The notes under the pieces were generated by a model. The model did no database searches. It was not told the origin of the DNA and saw only the letters and a list, made by a program, of their open reading frames with translations. From assembly GCA_964440605.1 (NCBI GenBank), contig CAYTSW010000061.1, positions 1 through 15,385 of the forward strand: a stretch of 15,385 nt of DNA. The letters are read 5' to 3'. The number at the start of each line of letters is the position of its first letter. Position 1 is the stretch's first letter. Positions 6,934-13,835 of the stretch are shown here, piece by piece. The DNA is from CAYTSW01 sp964440605 (lineage in GTDB: Bacteria > Planctomycetota > Phycisphaerae > Phycisphaerales > UBA1924). Both the position numbers and the translations under genes were made by a program.

Positions 6934-8808
6934 ATGACCATCGTCAGCCAACAGCTCCGCAACGTCGCCATCATTGCGCACGTCGACCACGGCAAGACCA
7001 CCCTCGTCGATCAGATGCTCAAACAGTCCGGCATGTTCCGCGACTCCGAGCTCGACAAGCTCGCCGGCGGTCAGCACAACCTCATCATGGACTCGAACGA
7101 GCTCGAGCGCGAGCGCGGCATCACGATCCTCTCCAAGAACTGCGCGATCACCTACGTCCGCGAGACGGGCGAGCGCGTGCGCATCAACATCATCGATACG
7201 CCCGGTCACGCCGACTTCGGCGGCGAGGTTGAACGCGTCCTGCGCATGGCCGACGGCTGCCTGCTTCTCGTCGACTCGGCGGAGGGCCCGATGCCGCAGA
7301 CGCGGTTCGTGCTGGGCAAGGCGATCGAGGCGGGGCTCAAGCCGGTGGTGGTGATCAACAAGTGCGACCGCCCCGATGCGCGCACGCAGGCGGTGATCAA
7401 CGAGGTCTTCGACCTGCTCATCGAGCTCGGCGCCGACGAGCTCGCGCTGGACTTCCCGATCATCTACGCCAGCGGTCGCTCGGGCTGGGCCAACGCCGAC
7501 GAGCCGAAGCCGCGCAAAGACCTGCGCCCCGTCTTCGAGGCGATCGTCGAACATGTTCCCGCCGCCAAGGGTGATCCCGACCGCCCGCTCCAGATGCTCG
7601 TGACCAGCATCGACTACTCGGAATACGTCGGGCGCATCGGCATCGGGCGCGTCTTCAACGGCTCGATCCGCAAGGGTCAGACCATCAACGTCATCGACCG
7701 TCACGGTGTGGACCGCAGCGCCCGCGTCGGCGTGCTGCACAAGTTCGTCGGCCTCGGACGAGAAGAGGCGGACGAAGTGAAAGCCGGCGACCTCTGCGCC
7801 GTCTCGGGCGTGACCGACATCGACATCGGCGACACGCTCTGCGACCCGCTGGACTCGATCGCGCTCCCGCCCGTGCGCGTCGACGAACCGACGCTGACGA
7901 TGGTCTTCCGTGTCAACGACTCGCCGATGGTCGGGCGCGACGGGCAGTACGTCACCAGCCGCCAACTGCGCGAGCGGCTGCTGCGCGAGACGGAGAAGAA
8001 TGTCGCGCTGCGGGTCGAGGCGGCGGAGGGCGGCGACGAGTACATCGTCTCGGGCCGCGGCCTGCTGCACCTGGGCGTGCTCATCGAGACGGTGCGCCGC
8101 GAGGGGTACGAGCTGTCCGTCGGCATGCCGCGCGTCATCACGCGCGAGGTCGAGGGCAAACAGCAGGAACCCATCGAGCGGCTCGTCATCGAAGCGCCCG
8201 AGGAGAGCGTCGGGCCGGTGATGGAGCTCGTCGGCGCCCGCCGCGGCACCATGATGCACATGGACCAGCGCGGCGAGCGCACCCACATGGTCTTCGAGAT
8301 CCCCTCGCGCGGCCTCATCGGCCTGCGCACACGCCTGCTCACCGCCACCCAGGGCGAAGCCCAGGTCCACCACGCCTTCGAACGCTGGGCCCCGCTCTCG
8401 GGCGAGGTCCACCGCCGCCAGCAGGGCGTGCTCATCGCCTCCGAGCCGGGCAAGACGACCGCCTACGCCGTCGACGCCATGTCCGACCGCGGCGTCTTCT
8501 TCGTCGCCCCGGGCGACGAGGTGTACGAAGGCCAGATCGTCGGCGAGCACAACCGCGAGAACGACCTGACGGTGAACGTCGTCCGCGCCAAGCAGCTCAC
8601 GAACTTCCGCGAGGCGAACAAGGAAGCGTTCACGAAGCTCAAGCCGCCGCGCGACATGCCGCTGGAGCGGTGCCTGGAGTACGTGGTGGAGGACGAGTTG
8701 GTGGAGATCACCCCGAGCGCGGTGCGTCTGCGCAAGCGCGTGCTGCGCGAGGCGATGCGCCGCCGAGCCGAGCGGAGCGCGAAGGATCGGGCGAAGGCGG
8801 GGGTGTGA
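6934..8808 (+). CDS. typA: Ribosome-binding translational GTPase TypA/BipA
   Basis: 624 residues, close to the usual 605-615. All GTPase motifs are present: AHVDHGKTT (15-23), RGITI (61-65), DTPGH (88-92), NKCD (142-145) and ASGRSGWA (179-186). An EF-Tu-like domain 2, EF-G-like domains III and V and a TypA-specific C-terminal domain follow, with family signatures such as VNDSPMVGRDGQYVTSR, GRGLLHLGVLIETVRREG and SRGLIGLRTRLLTATQGEA. TypA binds the 70S ribosome and helps 50S assembly and translation under stress or cold. The frame is open from 6835, but ATG 6934 (MTIVSQQLRNVAIIAHVDHG) places the first motif at the standard distance. No Shine-Dalgarno sequence is visible. A 131-base spacer separates it from the upstream gene, so it is probably transcribed on its own. 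Confidence 0.97.
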   Translation: MTIVSQQLRNVAIIAHVDHGKTTLVDQMLKQSGMFRDSELDKLAGGQHNLIMDSNELERERGITILSKNCAITYVRETGERVRINIIDTPGHADFGGEVERVLRMADGCLLLVDSAEGPMPQTRFVLGKAIEAGLKPVVVINKCDRPDARTQAVINEVFDLLIELGADELALDFPIIYASGRSGWANADEPKPRKDLRPVFEAIVEHVPAAKGDPDRPLQMLVTSIDYSEYVGRIGIGRVFNGSIRKGQTINVIDRHGVDRSARVGVLHKFVGLGREEADEVKAGDLCAVSGVTDIDIGDTLCDPLDSIALPPVRVDEPTLTMVFRVNDSPMVGRDGQYVTSRQLRERLLRETEKNVALRVEAAEGGDEYIVSGRGLLHLGVLIETVRREGYELSVGMPRVITREVEGKQQEPIERLVIEAPEESVGPVMELVGARRGTMMHMDQRGERTHMVFEIPSRGLIGLRTRLLTATQGEAQVHHAFERWAPLSGEVHRRQQGVLIASEPGKTTAYAVDAMSDRGVFFVAPGDEVYEGQIVGEHNRENDLTVNVVRAKQLTNFREANKEAFTKLKPPRDMPLERCLEYVVEDELVEITPSAVRLRKRVLREAMRRRAERSAKDRAKAGV

Positions 8809-8870
8809 GGGGTGCCGCAGTGATGGCGTGATTGGTGGTCCTCGAGGTCGGAGTCGGCCTTGCCGCCGAA

Positions 8871-8889
8871 GACGGGCAGGATGCCCGTC
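8871..8889. repeat. Small palindrome GACGGGCA-GGA-TGCCCGTC (REP-like)
   Basis: A perfect 8-base stem with a 3-base loop lies 62 bases after the typA stop. No T-tract follows on either strand, so it is not a standard intrinsic terminator. The shape (short GC-rich stem, three-base loop, intergenic, between convergent units) is that of a dispersed REP-type palindrome. Only one copy is in the window. Confidence 0.5.
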
Positions 8890-8958
8890 CCAGCCAACAC
8901 AAAACACTGACCCGCAGAGCCGAGGTCGGTGGCACCCGAACCACGGGAAACCCCGGAA

Positions 8959-8995
8959 CCAAAACGACAACCCGCCGACGCGGGGCGTCGGCGGG
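8959..8995 (-). terminator. Intrinsic terminator of the tRNA-Glu unit
   Basis: Read on the minus strand, CCCGCCGACG (8995-8986) pairs perfectly with CGTCGGCGGG (8980-8971) around a 5-base loop, and TTGTCGTTTTGG follows. The hairpin begins 10 bases after the 3' end of the tRNA-Glu(CTC) gene. It is a good, though not pure, T-tract terminator. Confidence 0.65.
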
Positions 8996-9005
8996 CGTGA
9001 GCGAA

Positions 9006-9080
9006 TGACCCCACGGGGATTCGAACCCCGGTTCCCAGGATGAGAACCTGGTGTCCTGGACCTGACTAGACGATGGGGCC
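9006..9080 (-). tRNA. tRNA-Glu (anticodon CTC)
   Basis: A 75-base cloverleaf without an encoded CCA. The acceptor stem is GGCCCCA/TGGGGTC with one G-T pair at the second position, and the discriminator is A. The D arm is GTC...GAC, the anticodon stem CCAGG/CCTGG with loop TTCTCAT, and the T arm CGGGG-TTCGAAT-CCCCG. The anticodon CTC decodes GAG. The layout matches bacterial tRNA-Glu, including the GTCTAG start of the D arm. It is identical to the neighbouring tRNA-Glu at 9147-9221 except for the first anticodon base. It is probably cotranscribed with that gene and ended by the hairpin at 8971-8995. Confidence 0.95.
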
Positions 9081-9146
9081 GAGTTGTCTGTAGCGCGGTC
9101 ACCGCCCATGCAGGCGGCTCGCGGCGTACGAGGCGATATTCGCGAA

Positions 9147-9221
9147 TGACCCCACGGGGATTCGAACCCCGGTTCCCAGGATGAAAACCTGGTGTCCTGG
9201 ACCTGACTAGACGATGGGGCC
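9147..9221 (-). tRNA. tRNA-Glu (anticodon TTC)
   Basis: A 75-base cloverleaf with the same stems as the CTC copy; the anticodon loop is TTTTCAT, giving anticodon TTC, which reads GAA and, by wobble, GAG. CCA is not encoded. It is the promoter-proximal copy of the pair, with 66 bases between the two. The 3' flank contains the palindrome ATTCGCGAAT (9138-9147), which may be a processing site or chance. Confidence 0.95.
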
Positions 9222-9265
9222 GTGCCGGTCGAGCCGACCTTGCGGGCGGGTCCGATCGGGCCGAC

Positions 9266-9271
9266 ATGATA
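9266..9271 (-). promoter_or_regulatory. Possible -10 element (TATCAT) for the tRNA-Glu pair
   Basis: On the minus strand TATCAT matches the -10 consensus at four of six positions and lies 44 bases before the 5' end of the first tRNA. I could not find a convincing -35 at 16-18 bases, so confidence is low. Confidence 0.3.
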
Positions 9272-9421
9272 CCCGTGGCTTGCTCAGACGCCACCCACTC
9301 GACCCGGTTTTCAGCCCCTTGGCGGGGGTCCTGAAGGCGGTCGGCCCGGTTCTCGCGCGGATCGCCGGCGTCGCGGGCGGTTTGGCGAGAGAGGGCGGCG
9401 GGTTTGACCGATTGTCCGGGT

Positions 9422-9964
9422 ATGGGCGATGCGACGACGAACGTGCCGGGCGGGGCGGGCAGCGGACGCGGCTCCAAGCTGGGCATACGGCTGCTGGGAG
9501 CGGGAGTCGCGGCGGTGGCCTTCTTGGGCGCCGCCAGTGTGATCAACCCGACCGATTCCGACGCCACGATCGGGCCTCAGCCCGGCCTAACCGACCGGAC
9601 ACTCGTGCCCGAGCCCGGAGCCGAGACCTTGCAAGGCCCGTCGGACAGTTCGACCCAGAGGCAGGCCGGGGAGTCCGCGGACGATGGAGCCCGGGAGCGA
9701 GTGGTCTCTGAACTGGCCCTCGGCACGCTGACAAGCCGGCATTACATCGTGGAAGTCATCGCGGCAACGCCCGAAGCCGTCTACACGCTGCGGACCCGCG
9801 AGGGCGACCTGCTCCTCGAGCACGCGACCGCGGAGGAACTCGCGTGGTACGACCCGGCGCTGGACCCGACGCAGAGCGTCGCGGGCCAAGGGGGCGACGA
9901 TGAGGACGACGCGCTGTGGGGCGAGGCGTTGATGGAAGTAGATATCCCGATGGACGAGTGGTGA
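9422..9964 (+). CDS. Membrane-anchored acidic protein, unknown function
   Basis: 180 residues from ATG 9422. A TTG at 9404 in the same frame would add six residues with no ribosome site. A Gly-rich start is followed by a hydrophobic segment, about residues 20-41 (LGIRLLGAGVAAVAFLGAAS), which is a signal anchor or uncleaved signal. A Pro/Asp/Ser-rich linker (42-90) leads to a compact domain, about 92-146 (VVSELALGTLTSRHYIVEVI, AVYTLRTREGDLLLE, ATAEELAWYDPALD). The C-terminus is strongly acidic and ends in ALMEVDIPMDEW. The domain has the look of a small beta-rich periplasmic module; I know no named family for it. The upstream gene on this strand is typA, across the tRNA region, so it is probably transcribed alone. 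Function unknown. Confidence 0.75.
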   Translation: MGDATTNVPGGAGSGRGSKLGIRLLGAGVAAVAFLGAASVINPTDSDATIGPQPGLTDRTLVPEPGAETLQGPSDSSTQRQAGESADDGARERVVSELALGTLTSRHYIVEVIAATPEAVYTLRTREGDLLLEHATAEELAWYDPALDPTQSVAGQGGDDEDDALWGEALMEVDIPMDEW

Positions 9965-10030
9965 GCGTGGCTCGGGGGGCTGGAGGGGCCGGGCCTGAGA
10001 GGTGAGAGGCCGAGGGGGGCAGCGGCTTAC

Positions 10031-10036
10031 TAGGCT
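10031..10036 (+). promoter_or_regulatory. -10-like TAGGCT, 6 bases before the phosphorylase-like gene
   Basis: TAGGCT fits TAnnnT and ends exactly 6 bases before ATG 10043, as in the MBL-fold gene. The upstream DNA is purine-rich (GAGAGGTGAGAGG near 9998), but that lies too far from the ATG to act as a Shine-Dalgarno sequence. A leaderless transcript is the simplest reading. Confidence 0.35.
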
Positions 10037-10042
10037 TGAAGC

Positions 10043-10735
10043 ATGACGGACGCTCAAGCGGCGGTGGTGTGCGCCTTGGAGTTCGAGCGGCGTGCGCTCG
10101 AGTCGCGCCTGCCCGCGGGGGTCGACCTCGTACGCACCGGCTCGGGGCCCGCATGCCGCGAGGCGGTGCGCGAGCTGGCCGAGCGCGGCGTGCGCGTGAT
10201 CGTCCTGGCGGGCGTCTGCGGCGGGCTGACGGACACCGACACATGCCCGGCGATCGCGCGCGTTCTCGACGAGTCGGGCCGCGCGTGGAGCGTCAGCGGG
10301 CGCGAGGGCGGCGATGGTGTGACGCTGCTCGGCGTTGACCGCGTCGTCGACTCACCGCGCGAAAAGGCGCGACTCGCGGCGACGACAGGGGCAGCGCTCG
10401 TCGACACTGAGAGCCAACACTTTGCGCAAGCCGCCGAGGCGGCGAGCGTGGCGTGGAGCATCGTCCGCGGCGTCTCGGACGGTCCGCGCGAGTCGCTGCC
10501 GCCGGGCGTGCAACGTTGGGTGACGCCGGGGGGGCGGACGGATGCGCGGCGCGCGCTGCTCGGGATGGCGCGGCGGCCCTGGGTGTTGCCGCGGGTGATG
10601 GCGCTCGGCACGCGGTCACGCCACGCGATGCGGGCGGCGGGTGAGCAACTGGGCGGGGAGATCGAGCGGCTGCGGATGTATGCGGCGGGCGACCGGGCGG
10701 TCGCTGCGACCGCCGAAGCGCAGGTTGAGTTGTGA
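10043..10735 (+). CDS. Nucleoside phosphorylase-superfamily protein, HpnG-like
   Basis: 230 residues. The start AAVVCALEFERRALESRL, the mid-segment VIVLAGVCGGL (52-62), LVDTES (119-124) and RGVSDGPRESLPPGV (142-156) match the PNP/UDP-phosphorylase fold, in which the VDMES-type Glu and the following Asp contact the nucleoside. The C-terminal pattern (RRPWVLPRVMALGTRSRHAM) is closest to HpnG-type hopanoid-associated phosphorylases, which release adenine from adenosyl hopane. VDTES replaces the usual VDMES. Without other hopanoid genes here, MTA/SAH nucleosidase-type or other nucleoside cleavage is equally possible. Its stop overlaps the GTG of nadD by 4 bases, so the two are translationally coupled and probably share a salvage or cofactor context. 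The protein is cytoplasmic. Confidence 0.8.
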   Translation: MTDAQAAVVCALEFERRALESRLPAGVDLVRTGSGPACREAVRELAERGVRVIVLAGVCGGLTDTDTCPAIARVLDESGRAWSVSGREGGDGVTLLGVDRVVDSPREKARLAATTGAALVDTESQHFAQAAEAASVAWSIVRGVSDGPRESLPPGVQRWVTPGGRTDARRALLGMARRPWVLPRVMALGTRSRHAMRAAGEQLGGEIERLRMYAAGDRAVAATAEAQVEL

Positions 10736-11400
10736 GCGTGCCGGTGGGCGAGTGGCCCGTGCCAGCAGGCGCGGCGTCGGTGCTGATCTACGGCGGCTCG
10801 TTCGACCCGCCGCACCGCGGCCACCTGGAACTGGCGCCCGCGGCGCGCGACGCCCTCGCCCTCTCCTGGATGGTATATGTCCCCGCGGCGCGATCGCCCT
10901 TCAAGGAGACGGGGCCGGAGGCGAGCGGCGCGGCCCGCGTGGAGATGCTCCGCGTCGGGCTGGGCGAGGACGCCCAACGTGTCGGCATCAGCACTTTCGA
11001 GCTCAACGCCGCGCGCGAGGGTGAGCCAAGCTACACCGTGCGCAGCGTCGAGCGCTTCGCCCGCGACGCGCCGTGCGCAACGCTGCGCTTGCTTATCGGA
11101 GCGGACCAGGCGCGGAGTTTCCACCGCTGGCGCGAGGCCGAGCGGATCCTGGCCTTGGCCGAGCCGGCGGTGATGCTCCGCGGCGAAGCCGACGACGCCG
11201 CAACGCTCCTCAGTGATCTCGGCGAACACTGGCCGGCGAGGGAGGTCGAGCGTTGGCGTGAGCGGCTCGTCCGGTTGCCCCGCGTCGATGCGAGTTCGAC
11301 GGCGTTGCGCGACGCGATCGCTCGGGGGGCTTGGGACGAGGCCGAGCGAATGACGCCGCGGTCGGTGCTCGACGTCTGGCGGTCGGGCCGCTCGACCTGA
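10732..11400 (+). CDS. nadD: Nicotinate-nucleotide adenylyltransferase
   Basis: 222 residues, normal length. NadD joins nicotinate mononucleotide and ATP to give deamido-NAD in NAD synthesis. It shows YGGSFDPPHRGHL (20-32), the GxFDPxHxGH nucleotidyltransferase signature, then PAARSPFKE (51-59), PSYTVRSVE (99-107), LIGADQARSFHRW (121-133) and SSTALRD (188-194), the family ISSTxLR motif in altered form. The start is GTG 10732, which overlaps the upstream TGA as GTGA; the next candidate starts would remove part of the ATP-binding strand. About 15 residues precede the core. It is the second gene of a two-gene unit with the phosphorylase-like gene. RsfS, a frequent NadD neighbour, is not next to it. 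Confidence 0.93.
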   Translation: MSVPVGEWPVPAGAASVLIYGGSFDPPHRGHLELAPAARDALALSWMVYVPAARSPFKETGPEASGAARVEMLRVGLGEDAQRVGISTFELNAAREGEPSYTVRSVERFARDAPCATLRLLIGADQARSFHRWREAERILALAEPAVMLRGEADDAATLLSDLGEHWPAREVERWRERLVRLPRVDASSTALRDAIARGAWDEAERMTPRSVLDVWRSGRST

Positions 11401-11475
11401 GGCTGCTCATGCCGGCAGGTAGGTGGGGGTGGTTCCGCTCGCGCTGGCAGGGCGGACGACGCGCGCCGCTCGCCC

Positions 11476-11481
11476 TAGCAT
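11476..11481 (+). promoter_or_regulatory. -10-like TAGCAT, 9 bases before rimO
   Basis: TAGCAT fits TAnnnT and ends 9 bases before ATG 11491. The intervening TGAGGCCAC has only a weak Shine-Dalgarno match (TGAGG, 5 bases before the ATG), so a transcript with a leader of about 2-3 bases is possible. No convincing -35 is visible. Confidence 0.3.
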
Positions 11482-11490
11482 TGAGGCCAC

Positions 11491-13200
11491 ATGGCCGACA
11501 TGAACGCGACACAAACTCCGGGGGCTGTTGGCGCGTGCGCGGACGACGCCGTGCGCACGGTCTCCTTCGTCTCGCTCGGGTGTCCCAAGAACCTCGTGGA
11601 TTCCGAGAAGATGCTGGGCCTGCTCGCCGAGGACGGGCTCCAGCCCGTGTCGCACGACCCCGACTCGGGCGAGCCGCCCGCCGACGCCGTCGTCGTCAAC
11701 ACCTGCGGCTTCCTCGAAGCCTCGAAGATCGAATCGCTCGAAGTCATCCGCGAAGCCGTCGCGCGCAAGGAAGCGGGCGAGCTCAAACGCGTCGTCGTCG
11801 CCGGCTGCCTGGTGCAGCGCCACCGCGCGAAGATGCTCGAGTGGGCCCCGGGTATCGACGCGATGATCGGCGTCTTCGACCGCGATCACATCGTCCGCGC
11901 CGTGCGCGGCGAGGGGCCCGCGCGCGAGACCCTCTCGACCGCCTCCGACCAGCCGCGCTACTGGATCGCCGGCAATGCGCTCCAAGCCGCCAAGGACCGC
12001 GGCATGCAGACCGTCGGCCTGACCGTCCAAGGCAAGGACGGCAAGGGGCTGGGCTACTTCGAGGACGACTCGGCTCGCCTGCGCCTCACGCCGCGGCACT
12101 ACGCCTACCTCAAGGTCTCCGAGGGCTGTAACCAGCGCTGCGCGTTCTGCACCATCCCCTCCATTCGCGGCAAGATGCGCTCCAAGCCCATGGACCGCAT
12201 CCTCACCGAAGCACACGAGCTGCTCGAGGATGGCTGCTTCGAGCTCAACCTCATCGGGCAGGACACCACCAGCTACGGCGACGACATCGGCGCGGGCTTC
12301 AACACGAACACCAACTCGGGCGGCCTCGTCGACCTGCTCACGAAGCTCAACGACCTCGTCGACCGCGAGACCGCCGGCAACGGCTGGGTCCGCCTGATGT
12401 ACGCCTACCCCAGCAACTTCGACGTCGCGATGATCGACGCCATCGCTCAGTTGCCGCGGGTGTGCAACTACATCGACATCCCACTCCAGCACGCCTCCGA
12501 CCGCATGCTCACCGCGATGCGGCGGAACGTCAGCGCCGACCACCAGCGCCGGCTCATGGAGACGCTGCGCGAGCGCATCCCCGGCATCGCCATCCGCACC
12601 ACGCTCATCTCCGGCTTTCCCGGCGAGACCGAGGACGACCACCAGGAGCTCCTCGAGTTCGTCGACGAGCAACAGTTCGACGCGCTGGGCGTCTTCACCT
12701 ACTCACGCGAGCCGGGCACCGTCGCGGGGACGATGGAGGCCGACCCCGCGCTGGCGGTGCCCGAAGGCGTGAAGCAGCGCCGCCATAACGAGATCATGGC
12801 GCTCCAGCAGGAGATCGCCTTCGAGCAGGCGGCCTACGTCGCCGAGCAGTGGGACCCCGACAACCCGGGCGACTCGGGTTGCCAGTTCGACGTGCTCGTT
12901 GATCAGGCTCTGAGTTCACAGACCGGCGGCGTACCGGGGCTCAACCGCTCGGGCGCGAGCGTCGAGTCGTCCGGCAAGCGGGGCGACCGCCACGCCGCCG
13001 CCGCGAGCGCGGGCCGACTGCACCGCGGCCGGACGTACTTCCAGGCGATCGACGTCGACGCGGTGACGTACGTCCAGAGCGCCGAGCAACTCGCCCCGGG
13101 GGAACTCGTGCGCTGCGCGATCGTCGACTCCGACGGGTATGACCTCATCGCGCGGCCCGTCGCCGAACTCCAGAAGCGGGTGTCGCTGCCGATCCTGTAG
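11491..13200 (+). CDS. rimO: Ribosomal protein S12 methylthiotransferase RimO (enlarged)
   Basis: 569 residues, against about 440 for E. coli RimO. RimO is a radical-SAM enzyme that adds a methylthio group to the conserved Asp of ribosomal protein S12. The N-terminal UPF0004 domain has its three cluster cysteines: Cys31 (SLGCPKNLVDSE), Cys72 (NTCGF) and Cys106 (AGCLVQR). The radical-SAM loop CNQRCAFC gives Cys213, Cys217 and Cys220. LTPRHYAYLKVSEGC and PLQHASDRML are family-typical and favour RimO over MiaB. The C-terminal TRAM domain (about 441-557) is split by a Gly/Ser/Ala-rich insertion at about 474-510. Further extra segments lie near 160-198 and 264-278, and the N-terminus carries about 20 additional residues. 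ATG 11491 is the first sensible start. The gene stands alone between short spacers. Confidence 0.95.
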   Translation: MADMNATQTPGAVGACADDAVRTVSFVSLGCPKNLVDSEKMLGLLAEDGLQPVSHDPDSGEPPADAVVVNTCGFLEASKIESLEVIREAVARKEAGELKRVVVAGCLVQRHRAKMLEWAPGIDAMIGVFDRDHIVRAVRGEGPARETLSTASDQPRYWIAGNALQAAKDRGMQTVGLTVQGKDGKGLGYFEDDSARLRLTPRHYAYLKVSEGCNQRCAFCTIPSIRGKMRSKPMDRILTEAHELLEDGCFELNLIGQDTTSYGDDIGAGFNTNTNSGGLVDLLTKLNDLVDRETAGNGWVRLMYAYPSNFDVAMIDAIAQLPRVCNYIDIPLQHASDRMLTAMRRNVSADHQRRLMETLRERIPGIAIRTTLISGFPGETEDDHQELLEFVDEQQFDALGVFTYSREPGTVAGTMEADPALAVPEGVKQRRHNEIMALQQEIAFEQAAYVAEQWDPDNPGDSGCQFDVLVDQALSSQTGGVPGLNRSGASVESSGKRGDRHAAAASAGRLHRGRTYFQAIDVDAVTYVQSAEQLAPGELVRCAIVDSDGYDLIARPVAELQKRVSLPIL

Positions 13201-13207
13201 CACGACC

Positions 13208-13292
13208 CCGGGTACCCGGTTTCGGCGGAGCCGAACCGGGCGTTGGTCGGGGAATCGGACACTGAGTCCGGCTCCTGCTGCGCAGGAGCCGG
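13208..13292. repeat. Cluster of palindromes between convergent genes
   Basis: Within 107 bases between rimO and the lipoprotein gene lie four symmetrical elements. They are the perfect palindrome CCGGGTACCCGG (13208-13219), an 11-base-pair hairpin with one bulged T and a GGA loop (13215-13240), a short hairpin CGGAC-ACTGA-GTCCG (13256-13270), and a perfect 11-base-pair hairpin with a TGC loop (13268-13292). Neighbouring elements overlap, so they form alternative structures. No T-tract follows. They could serve as bidirectional terminators or mRNA stabilisers, or be REP-like repeats. Confidence 0.65.
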
Positions 13293-13306
13293 GCACCCCG
13301 GTACGG

Positions 13307-13663
13307 TCAATCGGAGGACACCGACCGCACCACGCCGTCCCGCACGAGCACCGAGGTTGTCGCGCTGACGCGTTTGCTGGAGTGCCCATCGAAGACGAGG
13401 AAGAGCGACCCGCTGGAGGAGCGGTGCTCGGTGTACTCGTAGACGTAGAGGACGCCCTTTTCGACCTCGAGGGTGCGTGTCGGGGCGCCGAGGAGATCGA
13501 TGAGCTGCTCCTCGGTCGTTTCGCCGACGACGACGTGGTTGAGGGCCCGCTCGGAGACCTTCGTGCCCGAGACGCTCGTGCTGGAGTTGGAGTTGATCAC
13601 CGCGCAGCCCGCGAGGCTGAGCGAGAGAGCGGCGGTGGTCGTGAGGGCAACGATTTGGCGCAT
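13307..13663 (-). CDS. Small lipoprotein, SmpA/OmlA (BamE)-like
   Basis: 118 residues. The lipoprotein signal MRQIVALTTTAALSLSLAGC has a clean lipobox, LAGC, with Cys20 as the lipidated residue. The mature part opens with a Ser/Asn-rich linker and then has HVVVGETTEEQLIDLLGAPT followed by strands (VLYVYEYTEH, SLFLVFDG, TSVLVRDGVV). This two-helix, three-strand order and the VxxGxTxxxLxxLLGxP pattern resemble the SmpA/OmlA fold of BamE, an outer-membrane assembly accessory protein. The match is weak enough that other small periplasmic lipoproteins of that fold are possible. GGAGGA lies 7 bases before ATG 13663-13661 and fixes the start. It converges with rimO and diverges from the DUF389 gene across 172 bases. 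Confidence 0.8.
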   Translation of the reverse strand: MRQIVALTTTAALSLSLAGCAVINSNSSTSVSGTKVSERALNHVVVGETTEEQLIDLLGAPTRTLEVEKGVLYVYEYTEHRSSSGSLFLVFDGHSSKRVSATTSVLVRDGVVRSVSSD

Positions 13664-13823
13664 GGCTGGGTCCTCCGGTGTAAACAGGGCGGGCGCGGCC
13701 GCCCGTCGCCTCGTTGGGGGTACGTGCGAGCAGTTTGCCAGCGTTTGACCAGTCGGGCCAGAGTTTTTCGGACACGTCAGCACCCCGGGCCCCGCATCGC
13801 GACCGGGGGGCGAGCCGATGCGT

Positions 13824-13829
13824 CATGAT
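13824..13829 (+). promoter_or_regulatory. -10-like CATGAT, 6 bases before the DUF389 gene
   Basis: CATGAT matches TATAAT at four positions and ends 6 bases before ATG 13836. It favours ATG 13836 over the in-frame ATG at 13818, which would sit upstream of this element. The GGGGG between them is not a useful Shine-Dalgarno sequence at that spacing. Confidence 0.3.
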
Positions 13830-13835
13830 GGGGGC

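Noticed and set aside
8871..8889. Intrinsic terminator of typA
   Set aside because: The hairpin is not followed by a T-tract on the plus strand.
6913..9567. 884-codon minus-strand open frame across typA, the spacer and both tRNA genes
   Set aside because: It lies antisense to typA, whose GTPase motifs are complete, and runs through tRNA genes. Long antisense frames are expected with GC-ending codons.
11407..12672. 421-codon minus-strand frame
   Set aside because: It is antisense to rimO, which has all six cluster cysteines and family motifs.
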